A program made the position numbers and the translations under genes. The notes beneath the pieces are model-generated. The model saw only the letters and a list, made by a program, of their open reading frames with translations. It was not told where the DNA came from and ran no database searches. This document shows positions 61,259 to 64,000 of a DNA stretch of 64,000 bases, piece by piece (the first letter of the stretch is position 1; the number at the start of each line of letters is the position of its first letter). This DNA is from Lateolabrax maculatus (Eukaryota; Chordata; Actinopteri; Acropomatiformes; Lateolabracidae). The stretch spans positions 818,001 to 882,000 of the forward strand of contig CM062211.1 in assembly GCA_031216445.1 (NCBI GenBank), read 5' to 3'.

Positions 61259-62192
61259 GAGGTGTTCTACCATTTCTACCATTTCTTTCATCACCCATTT
61301 ACTACCGTCCCGTGCCGCCATGCTCAACAGGCCGGCACAGCACAGGGTCCCTTGCTGCTAATGAAATATTACCACAGTGGGGGACATTAGAGCCTTTCAG
61401 AGGGTTTCACAATCTTTACACTCTCACAATCTGAGAGGAGAACAAGATGTGTTTCCAAACAAAGTGTAACTAAGAGCTTATTTCTTCCCCCTCAAAAACA
61501 GCAGCCTTAAATTCCATGGCTGCAGGCACTCGGTGTGAAAAGTGAGAAACAGGGATGGAGTAGCGAGGGGGAGGGTTACAGACATGAATTCCGTCTACTG
61601 AATCCTTCAGCACCTAAAGAATGGCCTGAAATGCTTAACTGATTTTGGTATTAAATGTCCTTCCTCATATTTTACTGTTGAAGGCCTTCTGGAACTTGTC
61701 CATCTTTGCTATTACAGATGTTTATTACAGGAACAGTTTAGATCCTTCATTGCACCAGTACATAACATCAATAAAATCAAGTATTTGAAACAAAGTGTTA
61801 ATACCGTGCGCCATGAAATTGTGAAATAAAGTGACAAGTCAATTGACTAGAAATTAACAGATGATTGAAAGCGTTACACAAAAGTGCATTTGACTGCATG
61901 TAGGATTTCAAGACACCCAACATATGTGAGCTGCTTATTTAATGTGAATAAATTTGAAAAAGCCTGACACATAAATCAAAGACCAAAGGTTGACCGCAAA
62001 CTTCCTAGGATGTATGTATGTGTGTCAGTGTGGGGTAGCACTGAGATCAAATGTGATACGTACATATACAGCCTTTCTGGTTTTTGGCCAGCTCGAAGCC
62101 AGGACGACACTCGCATGAGACCCCGCCTTTGCCTGGAGCCTCTCTGCATATGTGGGCACAGCCGTGGTCCTTGTTCATGCAGTTCATCCCAT
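15832..62192 (-). CDS. scube1: scube1, spliced coding region, 19 exons in window (5' end missing)
   Basis: SCUBE proteins are secreted, cell-surface-tethered glycoproteins made of EGF repeats, a spacer, cysteine-rich repeats and one CUB domain. SCUBE family members act in Hedgehog and BMP-type signalling in vertebrates, and mammalian SCUBE1 is known from endothelium and platelets. Joining the 19 exons listed below gives one open frame of 861 residues plus stop, against roughly 990 residues for the full mammalian protein as I recall it. The missing part is the signal peptide and EGF1-3. All junctions have GT donors and AG acceptors and a consistent phase. Assignment to scube1 rather than scube2 or scube3 rests on ISNGSC in EGF9, [20 protein letters not shown] in the spacer, and the tail FRYTAQESKEMFPRSF, where scube3 has a KHKEMLPKSF-type sequence. 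The paralogue calls come from memory of the family, not from an alignment run here. Confidence 0.96.
16167..16246 (-). CDS. scube1: scube1 window exon 18: post-CUB tail
   Basis: 80 bp, entering in phase 1 and leaving in phase 0, the only asymmetric internal exon seen. It encodes [20 protein letters not shown] and NHQEILK, the tail block conserved across SCUBE proteins. The acceptor is TTCCCAG and the donor is GTATTA directly after the AAG codon. Because its length is not a multiple of three, skipping it would shift the frame of the terminal exon. Confidence 0.96.
16494..16646 (-). CDS. scube1: scube1 window exon 17: CUB domain, C-terminal third
   Basis: 153 bp, phase 1 to phase 1. It encodes [40 protein letters not shown] and [11 protein letters not shown]. 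It holds the fourth CUB cysteine (ETC) and the closing beta strands ([18 protein letters not shown]). The acceptor is CCTCCAG and the donor is GTGAGT. Exons 16 and 17 must be spliced together to make a complete CUB domain, so skipping either one would break the fold even though the frame is kept. Confidence 0.97.
16647..17797. other. scube1 intron within the CUB domain
   Basis: 1,151 bp intron between window exons 16 and 17. At about 16735-16930 there is a fish-type dispersed repeat (GGTTTGGTTT..., CAAACCAAAATGCATC, AGCCAGGTGTGAATGTT). The rest is AT-rich with nothing recognisable. Confidence 0.6.
17798..17995 (-). CDS. scube1: scube1 window exon 16: CUB domain, N-terminal two thirds
   Basis: 198 bp, phase 1 to phase 1. 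After a split Asn codon it encodes QLCGGELGEYTGYIESPNYP, GDYPSNVDCVWTINPPHKRR and [20 protein letters not shown], then VMRKS. CGGELGEYTGYIESPNYPG-YP is the classic CUB start, and three of the four CUB cysteines lie here. DECGDVL supplies the acidic residues that usually coordinate calcium in CUB domains. The acceptor is GCCCTCAG and the donor is GTAAAA. Confidence 0.98.
18150..18311 (-). CDS. scube1: scube1 window exon 15: cysteine-rich repeat 3
   Basis: 162 bp, phase 1 to phase 1. It encodes VHCAPGHYYNSSTHRCIRCP, AGTYQSDFGQNYCITCPGNT and TTDFDGATNVSHCK, with six cysteines and three N-glycosylation sequons (NSS, NTT, NVS). It is the most heavily glycosylatable exon seen here. The acceptor is CTCCTCAG and the donor is A|GTAACA. 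It abuts the CUB domain through a 154 bp intron. Confidence 0.97.
18723..18771. repeat. 49 bp near-perfect palindrome
   Basis: The left arm TGCTTAAGTACAGC (18723-18736) is the exact reverse complement of the right arm GCTGTACTTAAGCA (18758-18771). Inside, ACAGCCA and TGGCTGT form a second 7 bp inverted pair around a single central base, separated from the outer arms by a 3x3 mismatch. The result is one long potential hairpin or cruciform in DNA or intronic RNA. Confidence 0.9.
18893..20658. repeat. 1.75 kb degenerate minisatellite, unit about 30 bp (TGTGTAGTATAGTATGTG core)
   Basis: A long array of diverged copies built from TGTGTAGT, ATAGTATG, ATAGCATGTACAG and TGTGTAGTTTG words. One 55 bp compound unit is repeated exactly and back to back at 20301-20355 and 20356-20410, which indicates recent local expansion. 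The minus strand has open frames of up to 155 codons here with only Thr, Tyr, His and Leu-type repeats; these are products of the repeat, not genes. It lies within a scube1 intron. Confidence 0.92.
20659..20723. repeat. (TATG)n microsatellite, left flank of LINE
   Basis: TATGTATGTATATG and TATTTGTATG units lie directly before the LINE remnant. The same type of repeat follows the LINE, so the element sits inside one microsatellite tract. Confidence 0.9.
20724..21596 (+). pseudogene. Decayed L2/Rex1-type LINE (endonuclease and RT fragments)
   Basis: Frame fragments show VGVYIPPQA and LAEQITNMEHKHPDSLLIVL (end of the AP-endonuclease domain, before the GDFN box). Next come KLRRLRQAKGEAYRSGDRIL in the linker, then reverse transcriptase blocks TIIPVPKKSSITGLNDYRPV, TLTSVVMK and FERLVLTHLK, LLDPLQFAY, and LFVDFSSVF (motif A with its Asp). 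In-frame stops replace residues after VVMK and after QFAY, and there are frameshifts. Motif A is followed directly by the 3' tail AATAAAGCTGATTCGG and GATTCTGATTCTGATA, so the YxDD box and the rest are deleted. It is inactive. Confidence 0.88.
21597..21680. repeat. (TATG)n microsatellite, right flank of LINE
   Basis: TATGTATATG, TATTTGTATG and TGTGTGTATG units, the continuation of the tract at 20659-20723. Both flanks share the TATATTTGTATGTATG word. Confidence 0.9.
21866..22025 (+). repeat. Dispersed repeat family R1, copy 1
   Basis: Contains AAGTCAAGGGGTCACCAAGG, TCAGTAGGATTCATCATCTA, GGACCATGAATGT and, after divergence, ATATTTCAGTCTCGGCCAAA and ACATTGCCACCCATAGAGCA. The same ordered blocks occur at 26163-26285, 38371-38530 and, reversed, at 63285-63432. 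Confidence 0.75.
22318..22485 (-). CDS. scube1: scube1 window exon 14: cysteine-rich repeat 2
   Basis: 168 bp, phase 1 to phase 1. It encodes GQCPAGHFSADGFHPCQSCP, LGSYQTEPGRVLCFPCGGGL and MTKHEGSVSFKDCEAK, with six cysteines. It matches the FSADGF-PCQ-CP and CFPCGGGL-TKHEG blocks shared by SCUBE proteins. The acceptor is TCCCTCAG and the donor is GTGAGG. The following 4.0 kb intron carries the minisatellite and the dead LINE. Confidence 0.97.
22486..23277. other. scube1 intron between cysteine-rich repeats 1 and 2
   Basis: 792 bp intron. A stretch near 22695-22960 (TGATGGGTCTTTCATGAACG ... GAACTGATTCTAGT) looks like a decayed dispersed repeat, not identified. Nothing else is visible. Confidence 0.5.
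23278..23439 (-). CDS. scube1: scube1 window exon 13: cysteine-rich repeat 1
   Basis: 162 bp, phase 1 to phase 1. It encodes VGCGVGTFYSGEQEQCVQCP, PGTYQDTVGQLSCEPCPSTE and GQGNAGAKNVSQCG. It has six cysteines in the CxxCPxGTYQ...CxPCP arrangement of ephrin-receptor-like (GCC2/GCC3) repeats, and NVS is a glycosylation sequon. The acceptor is CCCTCAG and the donor is GTAACT. It is the first of three similar tandem modules, each encoded by one exon. Confidence 0.96.
23566..23769 (-). CDS. scube1: scube1 window exon 12: spacer, last part
   Basis: 204 bp, phase 1 to phase 1, the longest exon here. It encodes DSCNVDCVRERMKQKLQSAM, RTLRKSINKQQFYIQFSGTE, YEVAQKPSRVPHGVEACSTG and QVLRDGKC. It has four cysteines and a probable amphipathic helix (CVRERMKQKLQSAMRTLRKSI). 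SGTEYEVAQ is a SCUBE1 signature. The acceptor is GCCTCAG and the donor is GTAAGT. It is the link between the spacer and the first cysteine-rich repeat. Confidence 0.95.
23770..24179. other. scube1 intron, no recognised content
   Basis: 410 bp intron between window exons 11 and 12, AT-rich, without a recognisable element. Confidence 0.6.
24180..24338 (-). CDS. scube1: scube1 window exon 11: spacer, basic cluster
   Basis: 159 bp (156 bp if the second acceptor is used), phase 1 to phase 1. It encodes GGQFPCTDDCQVTFVNLKCD, then [20 protein letters not shown], then AEFEMEMKEEQAS. Three cysteines precede a dense basic run (KKRRRGRK), which is conserved in SCUBE1 and is a plausible site for binding heparan sulphate or other polyanions; that role is inference. 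The acceptor is a tandem AAGGAG (NAGNAG), so the first Gly residue may be optional. The donor is GTGTGA, a weak match. Confidence 0.93.
24333..24341 (-). promoter_or_regulatory. scube1: NAGNAG tandem 3' splice site at exon 11
   Basis: On the sense strand the acceptor reads AAGGAG then GCCAG. Using the first AG starts the exon at 24338 (Gly-Gly-Gln); using the second starts it at 24335 (Gly-Gln). Both keep frame and phase. Tandem acceptors of this form commonly give single-residue isoforms. Confidence 0.75.
24573..24686 (-). CDS. scube1: scube1 window exon 10: spacer, third part
   Basis: 114 bp, phase 1 to phase 1. It encodes DTLAPPIKQKARFKIKDAKC and HLRPRNKEKHRESKQSLQ. It is basic, with one cysteine, and matches the PIKQKARFKI-DAKCHLRP block conserved in SCUBE1. 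The acceptor is a less common AAG (ATGAATAAAG) with purines just upstream. A pyrimidine-rich stretch lies 15-30 nt further up. The donor is GTAAAG. Confidence 0.94.
24897..24995 (-). CDS. scube1: scube1 window exon 9: spacer, second part
   Basis: 99 bp, phase 1 to phase 1. It encodes DSENSYTLSCGVPVQSGKAL and QKRNSTVALPTCA, with two cysteines and an NST sequon. DSENSY-LSCGVP and GKALQKRN are strongly SCUBE1-like. The acceptor TTTCTTACAG is preceded on the sense strand by eight GT units 9 nt upstream of the exon. The donor is GTACAG after ...TGTGCCG. Together with the AC repeat at the start of the preceding intron, this makes a complementary repeat pair at both intron ends. Confidence 0.94.
25005..25020. 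repeat. (AC)8 on plus strand, (GT)8 on sense strand near the 3' splice site
   Basis: Eight uninterrupted AC units on the plus strand. On the scube1 sense strand these are GT units that end 9 nt before window exon 9, in the place where a polypyrimidine tract would normally be strongest. Confidence 0.93.
26163..26285 (+). repeat. Dispersed repeat family R1, copy 2
   Basis: Contains GGTGGTAGCTAGAGCAGAAA, AGTCAGGGGCTTACCAAAAT, CATTAAGATTCATTGTCTGG, GTTGAAATATCAACATTGCC and ATCCCTAGCACCATGCCGCT. The central part is deleted relative to copy 3. Confidence 0.72.
26541..26578. repeat. (GT)19 on plus strand, AC repeat fused to a splice donor
   Basis: 38 bp uninterrupted GT tract on the plus strand. 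On the sense strand it is an AC tract beginning at intron position +3/+4, directly continuous with the GTAC of the exon 8 donor. Length variation in the repeat would therefore alter sequence right at the 5' splice site. Confidence 0.95.
26581..26700 (-). CDS. scube1: scube1 window exon 8: spacer, first part
   Basis: 120 bp, phase 1 to phase 1. It encodes EAVKCLPNGKPAPRAQLTCT followed by KSGGAEVCSLSCPSNALFLA, with four cysteines. This is the start of the SCUBE spacer between the EGF array and the cysteine-rich repeats. The acceptor is TTCCTCAG. The donor is unusual: ...TTGCAG is followed by GTACAC and then runs straight into a long AC repeat (26541-26578 on the plus strand as GT). Positions +3 to +6 of the donor are therefore repeat sequence, not the usual AAGT. 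Skipping this exon would keep the frame. Confidence 0.94.
26861..26983 (-). CDS. scube1: scube1 window exon 7: calcium-binding EGF repeat 9
   Basis: 123 bp, phase 1 to phase 1. It encodes DIDECSISNGSCEYGCVNNQ and GSYECVCPPGQKLHWNKKDC and I. It has the calcium motif DIDEC, six cysteines and the hydroxylation pattern CVNNQGSYECVC. NGS is an N-glycosylation sequon characteristic of SCUBE1 at this position. It is the last EGF before the spacer. The acceptor is GTCTCAG and the donor is GTAAGC. It is followed by a short 160 bp intron. Confidence 0.97.
26984..28087. other. scube1 intron between EGF8 and EGF9
   Basis: 1,104 bp intron with CA-rich words around 27710-27830 and 27950-27970 (ACACACAATACACACAGACA and similar). 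No recognised element or gene. Confidence 0.6.
28088..28204 (-). CDS. scube1: scube1 window exon 6: calcium-binding EGF repeat 8
   Basis: 117 bp, phase 1 to phase 1. It encodes DIDECSFERTCDHTCINYPG and SFECLCKKGYILYGLTHCG, with six cysteines, the DIDEC calcium motif and the hydroxylation pattern CINYPGSFECLC. The stretch CSFERTCDH is typical of SCUBE1, where SCUBE2 has a CSLDRTCDH-like form. The acceptor is CCCTCAG and the donor is GTGAGA. Confidence 0.97.
28205..31852. other. scube1 intron between EGF7 and EGF8
   Basis: 3,648 bp intron. At about 28320-28760 it carries a probable dispersed repeat (TCAATACAGGGACGCCTTTT, TTAAAGGGAAACTCACCTGA, ... TGCAGTGTTCCTTTACAT). The stretch 30440-30720 is of more even composition and non-repetitive, and might be conserved non-coding sequence. 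No exon is visible. Confidence 0.5.
31853..31975 (-). CDS. scube1: scube1 window exon 5: calcium-binding EGF repeat 7
   Basis: 123 bp, phase 1 to phase 1. It encodes DIDECQENNGGCDHFCRNTV and GSFECSCQKGHKLLTDERTC and Q. DIDEC is the calcium-binding EGF start. CRNTVGSFECSC fits the Asn/Asp beta-hydroxylation pattern C-x-D/N-x4-F/Y-x-C-x-C. All six cysteines are present. The acceptor is CACCCAG and the donor is GTCAGT. It is the first of three consecutive calcium-binding EGFs, which in this family form a rigid rod. Confidence 0.97.
34855..35165. other. Polypurine tract on plus strand (polypyrimidine on scube1 sense)
   Basis: About 310 bp dominated by GGAGAAGGAGGAGG and GAGGAGGACAGAGG-type words, interrupted once near 34945-35045. 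On the sense strand it is an intronic CU-rich tract of the kind bound by PTB proteins. Confidence 0.7.
37661..37905 (+). mobile_element. tRNA-headed SINE-like element
   Basis: The head reads GGTGGCATGGCTCAGGAGG. TGGCTCAGGAGG (37669-37680) fits the RNA polymerase III A box exactly, followed by TAGAGCGGTCATC. The B box near 37713 (GGTTTTTAGCTCC) is degenerate. The body contains AGACACTGAACCCCTAACTG and ATTTGAGTGGTCAGTAGACT, and it ends with CGCTATATAAATGCA. I recognise this order from a very common teleost repeat. Confidence 0.75.
38371..38530 (+). repeat. Dispersed repeat family R1, copy 3
   Basis: Contains TGGTGGTTCTAGATGGAAAG, TCAGGGTATCCTCAAAGTCT, GGGAATCAATCCAACAGTTG, TTGAAATATTTCTTTCTGGA, TCAAAGTGGTGGACTGACCA and CACACTGCTAGCATG. 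It is the most complete copy of the family here. Confidence 0.78.
42318..42470 (+). mobile_element. Degenerate tRNA-headed SINE-like element (GGGCAGCACAGTGG type)
   Basis: GGGCAGCACAGTGGATAGAA, CAGTCACCTTACAGCAAGAT, a missing middle, then TCCAAAGACATGCAGTTTAG and TGAATATGTGTATATG. The order matches an abundant fish repeat that starts with a GGCAGCACGGTGG-like head. The box B region is lost. Confidence 0.68.
42781..42927 (+). mobile_element. tRNA-headed SINE-like element with CTAATAAAA tail
   Basis: A-box-like TGGCCTAGGGGT (42786-42797) and B-box-like GTTCAAGTC (42832-42840) sit 34 bp apart, as in tRNA-derived promoters. The body is pyrimidine-rich (TTGCATTTCATCCCATCTCT, TACTCCCCTCATTTTCTGT) and the end is CCAGTCTAATAAAAC. 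I recognise it as a common teleost SINE-like repeat. It follows another SINE-like copy by about 310 bp. Confidence 0.72.
44541..45019 (+). mobile_element. Dispersed DNA-element-like repeat R2, copy 1
   Basis: Starts TTAGCCTGGCATCG and ends CTTCTGGTTCCCAGGATA, with short imperfect inverted ends (AGCCTGG / CCAGGAT). It contains AGACGACCAATCAGAGGGAC, ATTTCTTATCAGCATAAAGT and GAGAGGGGCCAGACGTACAT. The reverse complement of this order occurs at 59985-60416 and, shorter, at 49550-49871. No transposase is present. Confidence 0.78.
45081..45120. repeat. (GA)n microsatellite
   Basis: About 40 bp of GA dinucleotides with one GC interruption, adjoining repeat R2 copy 1. It creates artificial Glu/Arg-rich frames. 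Confidence 0.95.
46127..46134. promoter_or_regulatory. Perfect CRE palindrome TGACGTCA in a CpG-rich intronic patch
   Basis: TGACGTCA is the full consensus binding site for CREB/ATF factors. It lies in a CpG-enriched patch (46090-46260) about 270 bp downstream of window exon 4 on the sense strand. An intronic promoter or enhancer is possible; sequence alone does not show activity. Confidence 0.4.
46403..46519 (-). CDS. scube1: scube1 window exon 4: EGF-like repeat 6
   Basis: 117 bp, phase 1 to phase 1. It encodes [20 protein letters not shown] and VRCSCPVGFTLQPDGKTCK, with six cysteines and no calcium-binding start motif. It is almost identical to EGF6 of vertebrate SCUBE1. The acceptor is ATCTCCAG and the donor is GTCAGT. 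The following intron, 14.4 kb, is the largest complete one in the window. It begins with a CpG-rich patch holding a perfect cAMP-response palindrome about 270 bp past this exon. Confidence 0.97.
49550..49871 (-). mobile_element. Dispersed repeat R2, copy 2 (5'-shortened, reversed)
   Basis: Contains AACAACCAAGATAGCTGCGA, ACATTAAACAAACTGAACGG, ACGCCCCTTGGAAATCAGAA, AATATGCATTTGTTAGCTGC and the end GCAATGCCAGGCTAG. The order matches copy 3 and is the reverse of copy 1. A TA microsatellite (49672-49689) has grown inside it. Confidence 0.75.
50456..50477. repeat. (CA)n microsatellite
   Basis: 22 bp of CA dinucleotides. Confidence 0.9.
51033..51050. repeat. Three TTAGGG hexamers
   Basis: TTAGGGTTAGGGTTAGGG, three perfect copies of the vertebrate telomere hexamer, at an internal position. 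Confidence 0.9.
52862..52951 (-). CDS. scube1: scube1 window exon 3: linker with N-glycosylation site and furin-like motif
   Basis: 90 bp, exactly 30 codons, phase 1 to phase 1. It encodes EKDEAAIESSEFNATSVADV followed by DKRVKRRLLM and contains no cysteine, so it is not part of an EGF module. NAT is an N-glycosylation sequon. RVKR fits the R-x-K/R-R proprotein convertase consensus. The acceptor is TTTTAG (reading AG|AGAAAG, required by the phase) and the donor is GTAACT. Introns of 6.2 kb and 6.3 kb flank it. Skipping it would fuse EGF5 to EGF6 without a frameshift, so it is a good candidate cassette exon. Proteolytic use of the site is inference. Confidence 0.93.
54201..54239. repeat. CCA/TGG palindrome followed by a run of G
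   Basis: CCACCACCATATGGTGGTGG (54207-54226) is a perfect 10+10 bp inverted repeat centred on CATATG. It is followed by GTGG and a run of ten or more G to 54239. It could fold as a hairpin, and the G run could add a quadruplex-like structure on the plus strand. Confidence 0.85.
54402..54422. repeat. (GT)n microsatellite
   Basis: 21 bp of GT dinucleotides, 80 bp before a second GT tract. Confidence 0.92.
54502..54529. repeat. (GT)n microsatellite
   Basis: 28 bp of GT dinucleotides. Confidence 0.92.
55741..55769. repeat. (GA)n microsatellite
   Basis: 29 bp of GA with one TA interruption, at the end of a larger purine-rich block. Confidence 0.92.
59127..59243 (-). CDS. scube1: scube1 window exon 2: EGF-like repeat 5
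   Basis: 117 bp, phase 1 to phase 1. The split first codon makes Leu, then TCNYGNGGCQHTCDDTDTGP and VCGCHQKYALHSDSKTCI, with six cysteines. It is a non-calcium-binding EGF matching EGF5 of SCUBE1 closely. The acceptor is CTTCAG and the donor is GTGAGT. A short GT run on the sense strand lies about 10 nt upstream of the acceptor. The next exon downstream is the 30-residue linker exon. If that linker were skipped, this exon would join EGF6 directly in frame. Confidence 0.96.
59440..59765. other. Polypurine tract on plus strand
   Basis: About 325 bp made mostly of A and G (GAAGAGAAAGAGAGGCAGAA, GGGGAAAGAAGATAAAGAGG and similar). On the scube1 sense strand it is a long polypyrimidine tract. Confidence 0.8.
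59813..59840. repeat. (AAAT)n microsatellite
   Basis: AAATAAATAAATAAATAAA units adjoining an A run. Confidence 0.9.
59985..60416 (-). mobile_element. Dispersed repeat R2, copy 3 (reversed)
   Basis: Contains TATTTGCTCTGGCAGATACA, AAATAACCAAGATGGCAGCC, TAAACTTCATGTTGATAAGA, CACTCTGATTGGTTGTCTGC and the end TGCGATGCCAGGCTAA. It is the reverse complement of copy 1 (44541-45019) in order and mostly in sequence. Confidence 0.8.
61219..61255. repeat. (TG)n microsatellite
   Basis: 37 bp of TG dinucleotides at the border of a purine-rich stretch. Confidence 0.95.
62064..62192 (-). CDS. scube1: scube1 window exon 1: EGF-like repeat 4
   Basis: 129 bp, phase 1 at both ends. It encodes GMNCMNKDHGCAHICREAP followed by GKGGVSCECRPGFELAKNQK and GC, with all six EGF cysteines. 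There is no D-x-D-E start, so this is a non-calcium-binding EGF. The acceptor is CTGCACAG and the donor is GTACGT after ...TGTATAT. It matches the fourth EGF of SCUBE1, which carries the same MNKDHGCAHICRE signature. Relative to the mammalian sequence as I remember it, the loop PGKGG is one residue longer. No exon for EGF3 is visible to the right, so the upstream intron continues past the window edge. Confidence 0.95.
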
Positions 62193-62739
62193 CTGTGCAG
62201 GGGACAGAGACAGAGGAGTGAGGGACTTTAAGGACTTTTTAAAGCTATGAAACTTTTGTCTGATTGTACAGACAAAACTTTACTTTACAATACTTTATAC
62301 TTTCATAATTCATGTATAAAGTATTGTATATAAGTATATAAGTAATTTTCATGACTAAATAAGCAACATTAATTTAAAAAAAACATTGTTAGGATTTATT
62401 ATGAGTTTAACACTCTAACTCATTAGGACACATTTGATTGACAGTGACCAAACAACCCACCAACTTCAAATGTTGCTGACTCCTGATTAGTGCAGAAAAA
62501 AACATACAATCACCTTCTAAATCAGCCCCACCCAATTCCCACAAAGAAAACACAAAAGTCTCTCTTGTGAAACAACCAAAAATGTTGTAACCTTGGCAGC
62601 GCATAATGTCTTGATGTAGGAACCCTTGACACATTTTAGGAGCTCTAACTCTCTCCTAACTGCGCCACCTACTGTGGCCATACTGGATTATGACCCGAAT
62701 TTTGAAGCTCAGCCTCATTTTTAAGAAGCTTTAAACAGT

Positions 62740-63115
62740 TTCAGCTCATTGTTTAGCTGTCTGATTCTCATAGCGTTGTATTTTGGACCAAGCTGCAATC
62801 TCCTGATCTGAAAAGTGAAGCCAATGCCGAAATGCCTTAAACCTCCATTCTTTCTAATGGCCACTGTGGGGCTACTCCACTGGCTGCAAGAAGAAGTCAG
62901 TTTGTATAAGAAAATTACCCTACTTTTCACTTTATTCATTACCTCAGTAAACATTCTTCTGATGAGTTTATGGTCTCAATCACTAGTTCTAAGTCTTCTT
63001 CAGTACAGCATGATGTTCATTTTGTAAATTATGGTCACATTTAGACGAAAATAGTTGATAAAGCAGCATATGCTTCAGGGCGGGTATCTTGTACAGGTTG
63101 TTACCATGGCCTAAC
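62740..63115 (+). repeat. Common teleost repeat (TTCTAATGGCCACTG type)
   Basis: Ordered blocks TTCTTTCTAATGGCCACTGT, AGTCAGTTTGTATAAGAAAA, TTACCTCAGTAAACATTCTT, GATGAGTTTATGGTCTCAAT and CAGCATGATGTTCATTTTGT, then GGGCGGGTATCTTGT. I recognise this order from abundant fish genomic repeats. The family name is not known to me. Confidence 0.62.
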
Positions 63116-63284
63116 CCTCTGGTCAGTTTGGCACATTACAAACATTACAACCCTAAACAAACATTACAACACTTACCATTACAAACATTTACAACACAGC
63201 GTTCCTCATGTTGATATGCTTCTGCTATAGTATCAATTAGATTTTATTTTGCCCATCCTGTTTGGAATATGTATGGGCCATAAA

Positions 63285-63432
63285 GACATGCTAGCATCAT
63301 GGCTCTAGAGATGGCAATGTCTGTCTGTCTGTCCACCACTTTGTTCCAGACTGAAATATTTCAAAATGTATTGGATACATCCTCAGAGGATGAAGCCTAC
63401 TAACTTTTATGAGCCCATGATTTTACCTCCAG
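63285..63432 (-). repeat. Dispersed repeat family R1, copy 4 (reversed)
   Basis: Contains CATGCTAGCATCATGGCTCT, AGAGATGGCAATGTCTGTCT, TCCACCACTTTGTTCCAGAC, TGAAATATTTCAAAATGTAT and CCTCAGAGGATGAAGCCTAC, the reverse complement of the blocks in copies 1 to 3. Confidence 0.75.
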
Positions 63433-64000
63433 TGCCACCAGAATGTGTACGCTGATCAGATGCTCTCAGCTGCGGTGCTATAAGGAGTTTAGTGTGGGGC
63501 GGCTGCTCTGCAGGTGAGCAGGACTGTACTATAACTGGGAGGAGTGAACAATACATTACTCATAATTGTAGGTCAGGTGTATCAATGAAAATACACTTAT
63601 AAGAACAACAAGTATTGATTAAAAGGGAAAAAGAAGACAAAGCTGAAACCACATGACAAATTTAAATACAAAAGTCGAGTGGAACTCCTGTTGTGTAAAA
63701 TCCTTATTTCCCTAAAGGCAGATTTTACTGTGATTGTGTGGACTCTGCTGACAATTTTAACCCACTGCAACACCCTTAATCACAGCAGATAACAACCTCA
63801 GGAGACAGTGAGGAGACTTGTAACTGAGGACCTGTGGTTCCTCTGGTGTCTGTGAGCAACAGCCAAGGGTCGTCAAACCCCTGTTTTCCTTTTGTAATTG
63901 CTAAAAGAACTCAAACACAATAAAATCCGTGGAATTTTCTTCTTTATTATCATCAATTAAGCCCTGCCCCTTAATTTAAGACTGCTCAGCCCGTATTTGC

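Larger units (their letters stand above)
59244..62063. other. scube1 intron between EGF4 and EGF5
   Basis: 2,820 bp intron. It contains a polypurine block at 59440-59765, an AAAT microsatellite at 59813-59840, repeat R2 copy 3 at 59985-60416, a second purine-rich stretch at 60740-61215 and a TG microsatellite at 61219-61255. Short GT and AC-type words also occur near its two splice sites, but much weaker than in intron 24996-26580. Confidence 0.65.
62193..64000. other. scube1 intron upstream of EGF4 (continues off the right edge)
   Basis: 1,808 bp seen. No EGF3 exon (a DVDEC-type start) is visible on the minus strand. It carries a dispersed repeat at 62740-63115 and R1 copy 4 at 63285-63432. 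The remainder is AT-rich without recognised content. Confidence 0.7.

Noticed and set aside
15832..62192. Assignment to scube2 or scube3 instead of scube1
   Set aside because: EGF9 has SNGSC, the spacer has [17 protein letters not shown] and the tail has YTAQESKEMFPRSF, all of which fit SCUBE1. SCUBE3 has a KHKEML tail and SCUBE2 a different spacer. An alignment should still confirm this.
62193..64000. Search for the EGF3 exon at the right edge
   Set aside because: No minus-strand DVDEC or DIDEC-type start or EGF cysteine pattern was found, so the exon must lie further right.

Overview
The window looks like a ray-finned (acanthomorph-type teleost) genome. It is AT-rich and intron-rich, dense in microsatellites, and scattered with repeats I recognise as fish-typical: tRNA-headed SINEs, short inverted-repeat DNA elements and decayed L2/Rex1-type LINE fragments. 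No prokaryotic, viral or CRISPR-like content was seen.

The only protein-coding gene I can support is scube1 (signal peptide, CUB and EGF-like domain protein 1). It lies on the minus strand, with its stop codon at 15832-15834 and its 5' end beyond the right edge. Nineteen coding exons lie between 62192 and 15832. They give 2,588 nt of spliced CDS: 861 complete codons for residues, a stop, and two bases of a split first codon. In protein order they encode EGF4 and EGF5, a 30-residue linker exon with a furin-like motif, EGF6, three calcium-binding EGFs, the spacer region (five exons, with a strongly basic cluster), three cysteine-rich repeats, the CUB domain split over two exons, and the conserved C-terminal tail ending in FLRPYK. 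The signal peptide and EGF1-3 should lie to the right of this window. Seventeen of the 18 internal junctions are phase 1, so most exons can be skipped without a frameshift.

Layout. 1-15831 is downstream of scube1: a LINE 3' fragment, fish MITE-like repeats, a CpG-rich block near 4.1-4.7 kb, and a 1.5 kb inverted-repeat DNA element 252 bp past the stop. 15832-26983 is the compact 3' half of the gene, interrupted by one 4 kb intron that holds a 1.75 kb minisatellite and a dead LINE inside a TATG microsatellite. 26984-62192 is the expanded half, with introns of 1.1 to 14.4 kb that hold nearly all the dispersed repeats. 62193-64000 is the next intron.

Most interesting observation. Intron 24996-26580 starts, on the sense strand, with a long AC repeat fused to the 5' splice site and ends with a GT repeat 9 nt before the 3' exon. 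The two are complementary and could pair to loop out the intron. This matches the structure-assisted splicing described for AC/GT-repeat introns in fish. Other points are a skippable exon carrying a furin-type site, a NAGNAG acceptor, poly(A) hexamers supplied by a transposon, several repeat families with multiple copies inside one gene, and a long near-perfect palindrome next to the minisatellite.
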